From Pedobacter sp. MC2016-14 (lineage in GTDB: Bacteria > Bacteroidota > Bacteroidia > Sphingobacteriales > Sphingobacteriaceae), in contig NZ_JAJMPA010000001.1 of assembly GCF_020991475.1 (NCBI RefSeq), positions 2,046,001-2,110,000 of the forward strand: DNA of 64,000 nt, read 5' to 3'. The position numbers were made by a program, and so were the translations under genes. The notes under the pieces are model-generated. The model made no database searches. It was not told the DNA's origin and worked only from the letters and a program-made list of their open reading frames with translations. Within the stretch, counting starts at the first letter, position 1. Each line of letters starts with the position of its first letter. This document shows positions 7,745 through 15,193 of the stretch, piece after piece.

Positions 7745-10561
7745 TTGAATATACAACTAACTCTAAACAAAGCACTTTTAACACTCATTTGTGTGTTCTT
7801 TAGTGCTACCCTTTTTGCTCAAACGGGCAAAATATCAGGTACTGTATCTGATAAAAAATCCGGAGAAACACTAATTGGTGTTACGGTAAAAATCAAAGGT
7901 ACTACAAAAGGTGTATCTACCGATTCAAATGGTAAATATGTATTAAGCGCAATGGCTGATGGAAAATATACCATTGAAGCTTCTTATGTTGGTTACACAA
8001 CTAAAGCTGTTGCTGATGTTGCAGTTGCCGGTAGTGGAACAACAACGTTGAACATCATTCTGGAAGAATCCAATTCACAAGTGCTCACTGAGGTTAAGGT
8101 AACAGGCCAGGCAAATAGAGAAGCTGAAACTGCGTTATTAATGACCCAAAAAAACTCCATAGAAATTAAACAGGGAATTGGTGCTCAGGAATTATCCAGG
8201 AAAGGTGTTAGTGATGTTGAAGAAGGATTAACAAAAATTACTGGTATCACTAAGGTAGATGGAAGAGGCCTTTTTGTAAGAGGATTGGAAGACAGATATA
8301 ATAATTTACTGATCAACGGATTGGCGGTTCCTTCTAATAATCCGTTTAAAAAGATTATTTCATTAGATCTTTTCCCAACAGATATTGTTAGTGTGCTGGA
8401 AACATACAAAACATTTAATTCTAGCCTATACGGTGACTTTGCCGGTGGGACGTTTAATATTGTTACTTCCAGAGGTGAAAAAAGTCAGACTAAAGTGAAT
8501 TTTGGTGCAGGCTTTACAACAAATAATAACTTCAGGAAATTTCTTATTTCCAAAGAAGCCAATTCTCTTTCCAATTATATTGGAATTACTGGTGATGAGC
8601 GTGATTTACCAAAGGCTTTTGGGAAAACTCCAGCCGCCTATCAACTGTCAGCTACGGAAGCTAATTCACAATTTGGTTCTGGATTTAACGTAGATGAGAA
8701 AACTGCTCCTGTTAACTCCAGCTTTGGCATTTTACATAGTGGCAAAATTGATTTGGAAAATCAACGTTATGTGAAATATTTGATATCCGTAAATACTGAT
8801 AACAGCTATCAAATAAGAGAAGGAGTAGATCGTTTTTTCAGTACAGCACAAGGTATCTATGACAATAACTTATACACAACGAAGTATAAATTTTCTACCA
8901 ACTCGTCTTTATTAGGCTCAATTAACTATGGCTCTGAACGTTTAAATATTGCTTTTAATAGCTTTTATTTGAGAAGCACAGAAAATATGATTCAGGATCA
9001 ACTTGGGTATACCAATAGCCAGGCGACTGTAAATAACTCTTTTATAAGGTTAAATCAGTTACAAACAACAGATTTTTTAAACAATCAGTTGTTTGCCAGT
9101 TACAAACTGACTAAAGATGACAGGCATAGCATTCGTGCAGGTATTTCTCACTCAATTACTAAATACCAACTGCCAGATAGAAAATCTTTCAAAGGTGCAC
9201 GTATTAATGATGAGCGTACGGAAATTAATTATTCTGGTAATAGTATTTTTAGACAGTATATGGATTTCGATGGTAGTCTTTTTCTATCGGGATTAGCTGA
9301 ATACAATTGGAAATTTGGAAATGAAGATTTAACCAAAGCACATAAACTCTCTTTAGGTTACAATGGGTCATTTAATAAAATGGAATCGATTTTCAGATTT
9401 TTAGTGTCTCAGAATTTAGCTTCAAATAGTGTTGCATTTAATACTAACAAGCCTGATGCTACTTTGGCATCTGAAATAACGAGCGGGAACTTTTCTTATA
9501 GAGAAGGTTCGAATGCCACATATAACGCCAGAATGCAAGAAAATGTAAATGCAGGTTACGCAGATTTAGCTTTAAAAATAAATGAGAAAACCGATTTAAA
9601 TGTTGGTACTAGGTTTGAGCAGTCTCAACGCGTAACTAGGTATAGAAACTCAGGTAGTTTTAGTGACCCTTTTCAAAGAATAACAAAGGATAATTTTGAT
9701 ATACTTCCTGCGGTAAACTTTAAATATGCTTTGACTGATAAAGCGAATTTCAGGGTATCAGCCTCTAAAACATTAACTAAGCCTGTAATTATGGAAGCTT
9801 TTCCATTGGAGTTTGTCAATCCAGATGCTACTATTGAAAGTGGTAATCCAAACGTTACCAACAGCAAAAATTACAATATTGATGCAAAATATGAACTGTT
9901 TCCAACTGGTAAGGAAATGATAGCAGTGACAGGTTTTGCTAAATATCTTGATAATCCAATTGAGCGTTTATTTTTGCAAACAGCTGGCAGTGGTGGCTTG
10001 CAAATTACTTACAATAATTCTAAGAAGGCAATGTTGTATGGTGCTGAGTTGGAATTTTTGCTACAATTGGAAAGAATATCCGAATCATTATCTGATTTCT
10101 CATTCGGCTTTAACACCTCCTTGATGTTCACAGAAGTGACGATTGATAAATTGAAAAATAGCTCCGAGACAGCCGCAATAGGAGATAAAAACACGAGAAA
10201 ATTGCAAGGTGCATCTCCATGGTTAATCAATGCAGATATCAGACATGAATCAGAATTTAGTAAAGGTTGGAAAAGCACGATGACTGTTGCTTACAGTATC
10301 TATGGTGAACGAATATATGCAGTTGGAACAAATGGATTGGACAACTATTATGAAAAGCCTTTTGGTAAACTAGATTTCATCTGGAACAATAAAATCAGTA
10401 ATAAATGGGATGTGAAGTTCGGAATCGATAATATACTGAACCCACTTTATAAAATAGAACTTGGGGAAAATAGTTCTCTGCCAATTCAGGAAAGAGACTT
10501 AACAGTTAAAGATTATAAAAGAGGCGTTGGTTTCTCTCTAGGGCTGGGTTATACATTTTAA
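7745..10561 (+). CDS. TonB-dependent outer membrane receptor (Pho-box-like promoter)
   Basis: This 938-residue protein starts at TTG 7745; no ATG exists between the upstream in-frame stop at 7730 and this codon. A signal peptide ends at LFAQ near residue 26. A carboxypeptidase-regulatory-like beta domain (about 29-113) follows, then a plug with the RG-x-x-DRYN motif near residue 175, and a 22-strand-type barrel ending in the aromatic GLGYTF. It imports an unknown ligand in a TonB-driven way. There is no SusC signature and no STN domain, so it is not a sigma-signalling receptor. The lipoprotein gene at 10670 is its likely surface partner, although each gene has its own phased-repeat promoter. 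Phosphate-compound uptake is inferred only from the operator. Confidence 0.9.
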   Translation: MNIQLTLNKALLTLICVFFSATLFAQTGKISGTVSDKKSGETLIGVTVKIKGTTKGVSTDSNGKYVLSAMADGKYTIEASYVGYTTKAVADVAVAGSGTTTLNIILEESNSQVLTEVKVTGQANREAETALLMTQKNSIEIKQGIGAQELSRKGVSDVEEGLTKITGITKVDGRGLFVRGLEDRYNNLLINGLAVPSNNPFKKIISLDLFPTDIVSVLETYKTFNSSLYGDFAGGTFNIVTSRGEKSQTKVNFGAGFTTNNNFRKFLISKEANSLSNYIGITGDERDLPKAFGKTPAAYQLSATEANSQFGSGFNVDEKTAPVNSSFGILHSGKIDLENQRYVKYLISVNTDNSYQIREGVDRFFSTAQGIYDNNLYTTKYKFSTNSSLLGSINYGSERLNIAFNSFYLRSTENMIQDQLGYTNSQATVNNSFIRLNQLQTTDFLNNQLFASYKLTKDDRHSIRAGISHSITKYQLPDRKSFKGARINDERTEINYSGNSIFRQYMDFDGSLFLSGLAEYNWKFGNEDLTKAHKLSLGYNGSFNKMESIFRFLVSQNLASNSVAFNTNKPDATLASEITSGNFSYREGSNATYNARMQENVNAGYADLALKINEKTDLNVGTRFEQSQRVTRYRNSGSFSDPFQRITKDNFDILPAVNFKYALTDKANFRVSASKTLTKPVIMEAFPLEFVNPDATIESGNPNVTNSKNYNIDAKYELFPTGKEMIAVTGFAKYLDNPIERLFLQTAGSGGLQITYNNSKKAMLYGAELEFLLQLERISESLSDFSFGFNTSLMFTEVTIDKLKNSSETAAIGDKNTRKLQGASPWLINADIRHESEFSKGWKSTMTVAYSIYGERIYAVGTNGLDNYYEKPFGKLDFIWNNKISNKWDVKFGIDNILNPLYKIELGENSSLPIQERDLTVKDYKRGVGFSLGLGYTF

Positions 10562-10571
10562 TTTGTGACCA

Positions 10572-10649
10572 TTAACAATTATTTAACACGACTATAACGT
10601 AAATATAAACCAGGCTTAACAATCTGGAAATACGTTAAAACTATTTTTG
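10572..10649 (+). promoter_or_regulatory. Phased TTAACA operator and promoter of 10670
   Basis: Repeats start at 10572 (TTAACAA), 10583 (TTAACAC), 10594 (ATAACGT), 10605 (ATAAACC), 10616 (TTAACAA) and weakly at 10627, all 11 bp apart and beginning 11 bp after the receptor stop codon. TATTTTTG (10642-10649) starts 15 bp after the 10627 position, the same offset as in the 7645, 30443 and 40319 promoters. Confidence 0.7.
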
Positions 10650-10669
10650 AATAAATAAAAACGATAAAA

Positions 10670-11869
10670 ATGAAAAAAGTATTTTTTGCAATTGCTATAG
10701 CAGCTACAATATTCACAGGTTGTTCTAAAGACGACGACGATGAAATAACAAGAGTACCCGTTGAAGGAGAAATCAGTGGTAACATTACAGCTAGTAAAAC
10801 TTTAGCTTATGGAAATTACACTTTAAAAGGAATGGTTAAAATCCAGTCCGGTGTTACATTGACTATTGAGAAGGGATCAACCATTACTGCAGATAAGACA
10901 AGTGGTGAGACTGGTTTAGTTATTTTAAATGGTGGTAAACTAATTGCTGAAGGATCTGCAGACGAGCCGATCGTATTTACGGAGAAATCTAAAGTAGCTG
11001 GTTCATGGGCTGGTATTATTATGTATGGTGATGCTCCGATTGTGAATTCTGCAACCGCCTCAGCTCCTCAGACAGCAAAATCTGAAGACGGACTTGATTT
11101 ATCATATGGTGGCGCAAACGAAAGCCATAACGGAGGTACTTTACGATATGTAAGAGTAGAATATGCAGGACAAGTTATTACTACAAACCAAAAAGAACAT
11201 AATGGATTCTCATTCTACTCGGTAGGTTCAGGGACTACATTGGAAAACCTTGTATCGTATAAAGGCAATGATGATGGGTTTGAATTTTATGGGGGAACAG
11301 TAAGCGGTAAAAATTTAATTTCTTACGGAAATGCTGATGATTCATTTGATTGGCAAGATGGTTGGAGAGGACAAGCCAACACAAACTGGTTCGCTTATCA
11401 GACAGGTATCGCTAATTATGGTGTAGAGGTTGAAGCGAAAAGCGTAAATAATGCTTTTTGGCCAAAAGTGACCAATATTACTCTTAAGAGAGCTGCTAAT
11501 ACTGGTACTGAGGCAGCATCTGAAAAGCAATATGATGCTTTTCAATTCAAAGCACAAGGAAACGGTGATTTCAGCAATATTGTTATTGATGGCTATACTT
11601 CAGTTGAAACTGGTTTCGGTTCTGCTGTACAAATCCGTGATTTGGCAACATATACAGACCAAGTTCTTACTGGTAAAGTTAAATTAACTAACGTAAAAAC
11701 ATCAAATACCCCAGTTCTATTTCTTTCACAAAATTCTGGTGGTGTTTTTACTGTAAATGCAGCTAGTTTTGGTGCAAACTGGAGTACTTCAACTACTGCA
11801 ACGGGAGCTGCTCTTACAGGTGGTAAATGGGCTACAGTTGATGGTGTTAACTTGTTAGCTAACTTATAA
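10670..11869 (+). CDS. Surface lipoprotein with right-handed beta-helix-like repeats
   Basis: This 399-residue protein has a lipoprotein signal with Cys18, directly followed by SKDDDDE, which fits the acidic surface-export signal of Bacteroidetes lipoproteins. The body is built of short Gly/Asn-rich beta repeats (for example LKGMVKIQSGVTLTIEKGS and LISYGNADDSFDWQDGW), as in parallel beta-helix proteins. It follows the 7745 receptor by 108 bp and has a matching operator. I infer that it captures ligand at the cell surface for that receptor, taking the place of a SusD protein. No catalytic motif was recognised. Confidence 0.85.
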   Translation: MKKVFFAIAIAATIFTGCSKDDDDEITRVPVEGEISGNITASKTLAYGNYTLKGMVKIQSGVTLTIEKGSTITADKTSGETGLVILNGGKLIAEGSADEPIVFTEKSKVAGSWAGIIMYGDAPIVNSATASAPQTAKSEDGLDLSYGGANESHNGGTLRYVRVEYAGQVITTNQKEHNGFSFYSVGSGTTLENLVSYKGNDDGFEFYGGTVSGKNLISYGNADDSFDWQDGWRGQANTNWFAYQTGIANYGVEVEAKSVNNAFWPKVTNITLKRAANTGTEAASEKQYDAFQFKAQGNGDFSNIVIDGYTSVETGFGSAVQIRDLATYTDQVLTGKVKLTNVKTSNTPVLFLSQNSGGVFTVNAASFGANWSTSTTATGAALTGGKWATVDGVNLLANL

Positions 11870-11907
11870 GAATATAAGAACATCTAATAATAATAAACTT
11901 TTTTAAT

Positions 11908-11941
11908 AGCCCTTTGAGCAAATCGCTTAAAGGGCTTTTTG
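11908..11941 (+). terminator. Rho-independent terminator after 10670
   Basis: AGCCCTTTGAGC pairs with GCTTAAAGGGCT (11 of 12 bp) around a short loop and is followed by five T residues. It separates this unit from the 12044 gene. Confidence 0.85.
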
Positions 11942-11956
11942 GTATATCCAATTTTG

Positions 11957-12028
11957 CTAATTAAAGCTTAATGTAAACTTAACATAGGTTCTGTAGCGAA
12001 ATAAGAATGGACCTGCGTTTTATCTTGT
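11957..12028 (+). promoter_or_regulatory. Phased TTAACAT operator upstream of 12044
   Basis: TTAATGT (11968) and TTAACAT (11979) are 11 bp apart, with a weaker CTAATTA at 11957 on the same grid. A near-match to the -7 element, TATCTTGT, lies at 12021-12028, farther downstream than in the other arrays, so the promoter assignment is less certain than the repeats. Confidence 0.5.
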
Positions 12029-12043
12029 AAAAACCATTCGATT

Positions 12044-12580
12044 ATGAGAAATTTAATAATGCTAACTGCAGCTTTACTAACTGCTACTATTTTAAACGTA
12101 TCCTGTAATAAGGACAGAGGTATAAAACCTTCCATTGAAATAGATGAAACTAATTTAACAGCCTGTCCAGCGAATACAAATTGTGAAAGCTTATTTACTG
12201 AACATGCACAATTTGTTCCACAAGATGGTATTAAAAAACTAGGCGTATATCGTCTATTTTGGGCCAGTACTGTTAGTTCTGGAATGACATCGACTATCTA
12301 CGTCGAAGCTCCCATGGAGGGCGATACTTTCTCCTTAGGCAAAGAAGACATTTTAGCTGGGAGGGTTAAATTTTTACAACACTGTCAAGGTTGCAATACT
12401 ATTGGATATAAGCCTGTTGATGGATATGTAAAAGGTCGTAATTTAACACCGGATAAGCGTGCAGATCAAACTAAGTGGCTATTGGAAATTAAGATTATAT
12501 TAGGCGTTGAGGGAAATACTTCTTTTACACAAACCATGTATATCAAGCAGTATTTCTACCCTAATTTTATTTATGATTAG
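12044..12580 (+). CDS. Lipoprotein of unknown function with paired cysteines
   Basis: This 178-residue protein has a lipoprotein signal (ATILNVSC, lipid Cys near residue 21). The mature part has four further cysteines: one pair in TACPANTNCESL near residues 45 and 52, and a C-x-x-C in QHCQGCNTIG near residue 120. No family was recognised. It stands alone between two terminated units and carries a phased TTAACAT operator, so it probably belongs to the same regulon as its neighbours. The C-x-x-C could be a metal site, a disulfide or a redox centre; the sequence does not decide. Confidence 0.75.
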   Translation: MRNLIMLTAALLTATILNVSCNKDRGIKPSIEIDETNLTACPANTNCESLFTEHAQFVPQDGIKKLGVYRLFWASTVSSGMTSTIYVEAPMEGDTFSLGKEDILAGRVKFLQHCQGCNTIGYKPVDGYVKGRNLTPDKRADQTKWLLEIKIILGVEGNTSFTQTMYIKQYFYPNFIYD

Positions 12581-12848
12581 ATTTTGAACACAAAAGTTAA
12601 ATTAGTAATTCATTCCCTTTTAAGTTAAACGTTCCATTTTTACATATTACCCACTACAGTCCTAAATTAGATCAAAAATCGATTTCAACCTTAGCATTCA
12701 AGATAAATTGAGCCTTCAATTCTGTTCTATATTATGATTTTGTTAAGTTTCAAGTTGTTGCATTTTTATTCATTTTATGTTTATAGCTTTAGGAGTGCAT
12801 AAGTAATTAGCAATTTAGTTAATTACCAAAAGTGCTTTAACGTTACGA

Positions 12849-13169
12849 ATGAAAATAAGAATTAATTCAAGAAAGACTTTTAAATTAGCTGCAACCTGCT
12901 TAGTAGCTACTATGGCGCTATCTGCTTGTACAAAAGATGATGGTATAATAAAACCTGAGCAGAGAACAGATACAGCGAGTGTTGGACAGGTTATTAAAGT
13001 TGAGACATTAATTCGATTTTTGTCGATTTCTCTCACAGTACCTGAAGACGAAATTAAACTCAATAATGATGGTAGCGCTTTTCTAATTAGAGGACATATA
13101 TTTAATAGAGCTGAAATAGAAGAGTACTACAGGGATGCAAATGTTTATCATGCTACTTATGAAAAATAA
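12849..13169 (+). CDS. Small lipoprotein, unknown
   Basis: This 106-residue protein has a lipoprotein signal peptide ending in MALSAC (Cys near residue 26) followed by TKDDGI, an acidic context that fits surface export. The mature part is about 80 residues, with EEYYRDANVYHATYEK at the C-terminus. No family was recognised. The pattern CTKDDGIIKP resembles CNKDRGIKP in the 12044 product, so the two may be distant paralogues. The 268-bp gap before it has no clear promoter. Confidence 0.7.
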   Translation: MKIRINSRKTFKLAATCLVATMALSACTKDDGIIKPEQRTDTASVGQVIKVETLIRFLSISLTVPEDEIKLNNDGSAFLIRGHIFNRAEIEEYYRDANVYHATYEK

Positions 13170-13172
13170 ACT

Positions 13173-13262
13173 ATGAAATTTTTTTCAATAAGTAAGAAGT
13201 TAGGGCTAGCAGTTAGCTTTCTTCTTTTAAACTTTTTTTTGTTAAAGCTGACGTTGGCATGA
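13173..13262 (+). CDS. Possible 29-residue signal-peptide-only ORF
   Basis: The ATG at 13173 opens a 29-codon frame: two Lys-containing N-terminal turns, then a strongly hydrophobic stretch ending LKLTLA and a TGA stop. This looks like a complete signal peptide with nothing after it. Its TGA overlaps the ATG of a second 28-codon frame (13259-13345) through ATGA. Either this is a leader/small-peptide pair, or one small secreted protein broken by a frameshift. It lies directly upstream of the phased operator of the 13395 sigma factor. Confidence 0.3.
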   Translation: MKFFSISKKLGLAVSFLLLNFFLLKLTLA

Positions 13263-13345
13263 GCTCATTTTCATTACTTCCGGATTATCTTGTGTCTGAA
13301 CAGTTGAACATTCCCAATCCCACCTTGAAAGAAAATACCGCATGA
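13259..13345 (+). CDS. Possible 28-residue ORF overlapping the previous one
   Basis: The ATG overlaps the preceding TGA by the ATGA arrangement. It encodes MSSFSLLPDYLVSEQLNIPN and eight more residues, hydrophilic after the first seven. Joined to the 13173 frame by a one-base shift it would make a 57-residue secreted peptide. No homology was recognised, and it may be chance. Confidence 0.2.
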   Translation: MSSFSLLPDYLVSEQLNIPNPTLKENTA

Positions 13346-13355
13346 GTAGCTTTAA

Positions 13356-13390
13356 TTAATATAAAATTAACATAACTCAGGGTACTTTTG
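13356..13390 (+). promoter_or_regulatory. Phased TTAACAT operator and leaderless promoter of the 13395 sigma factor
   Basis: TTAATAT (13356) and TTAACAT (13367) are 11 bp apart. TACTTTTG (13383-13390) follows 16 bp after the second repeat and ends 4 nt before the ATG at 13395, so the mRNA probably starts at or next to the start codon. This places a sigma/anti-sigma receptor system under the same putative control as the nearby receptors. Confidence 0.7.
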
Positions 13391-13394
13391 CGGT

Positions 13395-14006
13395 ATGGCA
13401 CAACACACAGACCAGGAGCTTATAAGTTTGATCCGAGAATCGGATTATGCTGCTTTTGAACAGCTCCATGCCCGGTTTTGGCCAGAATTACAAAAGCTTG
13501 CTTATAAAAAGATTGGCGACCGGCAGGACGCTTACGACCTGCTGCAGGACATGTTCATCGAAATATGGGAAAAAAGGGAAACCCTGAATTTTGGCGACAG
13601 GTTACCGGGTTGGTTGCAAAAGCGCCTTTGGTTTAAGCTCTCTACTTATTTCCGCAACCAGGGCTTTCGTAAACAGCATCAGGACGACTTTAAAGTTTAC
13701 CTGGAAAACGAGAATGCCAGTGACTTCGATCCTATAGAACTGAAAGAAGCTGAAGCCTATTATGAAGATTTACTTGCTGCCATAAATAAGGCTATTGATG
13801 AAATGCCCAATCGTATGCGGGAGGTTTTTCTGCTCAACCGAAATGAAAAGTATTCCGTAAATGAGATTGCAGATCGTTTAGGCCTTTCTCCAAAAACTGT
13901 CCGTAACCAGTTGGAAAGGGCAATTTTGCGCTTACGCAAGTCCACTGAAACTTATAATCCTTCGGCTCTTCAAATCCTTTTCATCCTCTGGATTATTAAG
14001 CGTTAA
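13395..14006 (+). CDS. ECF RNA polymerase sigma factor (FecI-like)
   Basis: This 203-residue ECF sigma factor has region 2 at about residues 15-70 (DYAAFEQLHARFWPELQKL and DLLQDMFIEIWEKR) and region 4 at about 130-185 (MREVFLLNRNEKYSV, then IADRLGLSPKTVRNQLERA as the -35-reading helix-turn-helix). In Bacteroidetes such factors are held by a FecR protein and released when the outer-membrane receptor binds ligand. The FecR gene follows at 14095 and the STN-containing receptor at 15194. The start is fixed by the promoter: TACTTTTG lies only 4 nt upstream. Confidence 0.93.
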   Translation: MAQHTDQELISLIRESDYAAFEQLHARFWPELQKLAYKKIGDRQDAYDLLQDMFIEIWEKRETLNFGDRLPGWLQKRLWFKLSTYFRNQGFRKQHQDDFKVYLENENASDFDPIELKEAEAYYEDLLAAINKAIDEMPNRMREVFLLNRNEKYSVNEIADRLGLSPKTVRNQLERAILRLRKSTETYNPSALQILFILWIIKR

Positions 14007-14041
14007 ATAATTGTGAACTAAACTTAATGGAAGTTTAACAT
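14002..14041 (+). promoter_or_regulatory. Phased TTAACAT repeats upstream of fecR 14095
   Basis: GTTAAAT (14002), GTGAACT (14013), TTAATGG (14024) and TTAACAT (14035) lie on one 11-bp grid, starting within the sigma factor stop codon. There is no TAnnTTTG at the usual 15-bp offset; TAACTTTT at 14061-14068 is the nearest candidate. It may give FecR an independent input or strengthen the 13356 operator. Confidence 0.5.
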
Positions 14042-14094
14042 CAAATCTATGAGGCATTTTTAACTTTTCTGCTTTTATAAGGTAAAGGCAGGAA

Positions 14095-15057
14095 ATGAAA
14101 GAACAAGATCCATTAAATGAATTGTACAAGTCTATCCTTGATGGATCGGCAAAGTCTGGAGATAAAGAGCGATTGGCACGCTGGATGGCCCGCTTTGACG
14201 CCCCCAGAAAAGAGATTGCTCCCGAAGAATTGCTGCAGGAGCAAAACAACTCTCTTATTGCACTGAAAGCACACCTTTTTCCCGCGAATAAAGGCATGTT
14301 TGCTATGTTTTCTCTTCGCAGCTGGACTATAGCTGCTTCATTGCTGTTAACCGTACTCGCGGCATTATGGATCACTCAGGTTGAACAGCATCCATCTGCA
14401 GAAAAGCCATCTTTAATTTATGCCTATGATGAAACGATAGCAGGAGAACGCAAGATCATTACACTGGCAGATGGCTCTAGAATATTTATGAACAGTGCCA
14501 GTAAATTAAAATACCCGGAATCTTTTAAAGGCAAAACCCGTGAGGTTTTTTTAGAGGGACAAGCTTATTTTGAGGTGAATCATGATCAGGCTAAACCCTT
14601 TATTGTACATGCTGGTAAATTAACCGTACAAGTGCTGGGAACTACCTTTGATGTACGAAACTATAAGGGTGATGCTGATGCGGCTGTTACAGTGGCCACA
14701 GGAAAGGTAGCGGTAAAAACACCTGCGGTTAAGGATTACTGGATGCTAACCCCGGGACAACAACTAAGCTACAATCAGGCATCGGAAAAAGCATTGAAGT
14801 TACAGGTGAAAGCCCTGGAATATATTGGATGGAAGGATGGCTCGCTGGTCTTTAAAAATACCCCGCTTCAGCAAATCGCCAGGGAACTGGAACGTGCTTA
14901 TGGCGTAACCATTAGTATAAAAACACCGGCATTGGAAAAAAGAAAGCTAAGTCTGCGGATTAAAGGCGAGAACATTGCTAAAGTGATGGAGATGTTGGCT
15001 GTGGCAGGAGATTTCAAATATCAGATCAAAAACAGAATAATAACGCTCTGGAAATAA
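14095..15057 (+). CDS. FecR family anti-sigma factor
   Basis: This 320-residue inner-membrane protein has a cytoplasmic N-terminus that should bind the 13395 sigma factor, one transmembrane helix (about 76-96, TIAASLLLTVLAALWI), a periplasmic FecR domain (about 120-215, with LADGSRIFMNSASKLKYP and GQAYFEVNHD) and a C-terminal DUF4974 domain (about 250-319). It senses the N-terminal signalling domain of the partner receptor across the periplasm. It lies 88 bp after the sigma gene and before the STN receptor gene at 15194. Confidence 0.93.
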   Translation: MKEQDPLNELYKSILDGSAKSGDKERLARWMARFDAPRKEIAPEELLQEQNNSLIALKAHLFPANKGMFAMFSLRSWTIAASLLLTVLAALWITQVEQHPSAEKPSLIYAYDETIAGERKIITLADGSRIFMNSASKLKYPESFKGKTREVFLEGQAYFEVNHDQAKPFIVHAGKLTVQVLGTTFDVRNYKGDADAAVTVATGKVAVKTPAVKDYWMLTPGQQLSYNQASEKALKLQVKALEYIGWKDGSLVFKNTPLQQIARELERAYGVTISIKTPALEKRKLSLRIKGENIAKVMEMLAVAGDFKYQIKNRIITLWK

Positions 15058-15130
15058 GTATAATTTTTAACTAAAAAAGAACGGATGAATTGAAAGAATA
15101 GAAAAGAGAAATATTAAAAATCTTAAAGCA

Positions 15131-15160
15131 GGAACGAAGGTATCTGACCCCCTTCGCTCC
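15131..15160 (+). other. Hairpin between fecR and the receptor gene
   Basis: GGAACGAAGG (15131-15140) pairs with CCTTCGCTCC (15151-15160), 9 of 10 bp, with a 10-nt loop. There is no T run after it, so it is not a simple terminator. The other two fecR-receptor gaps in the window (27191 and 51234) also carry a hairpin. Confidence 0.6.
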
Positions 15161-15193
15161 AAAAAGCTTTAATGATTTCTTGCAGATGAATAC

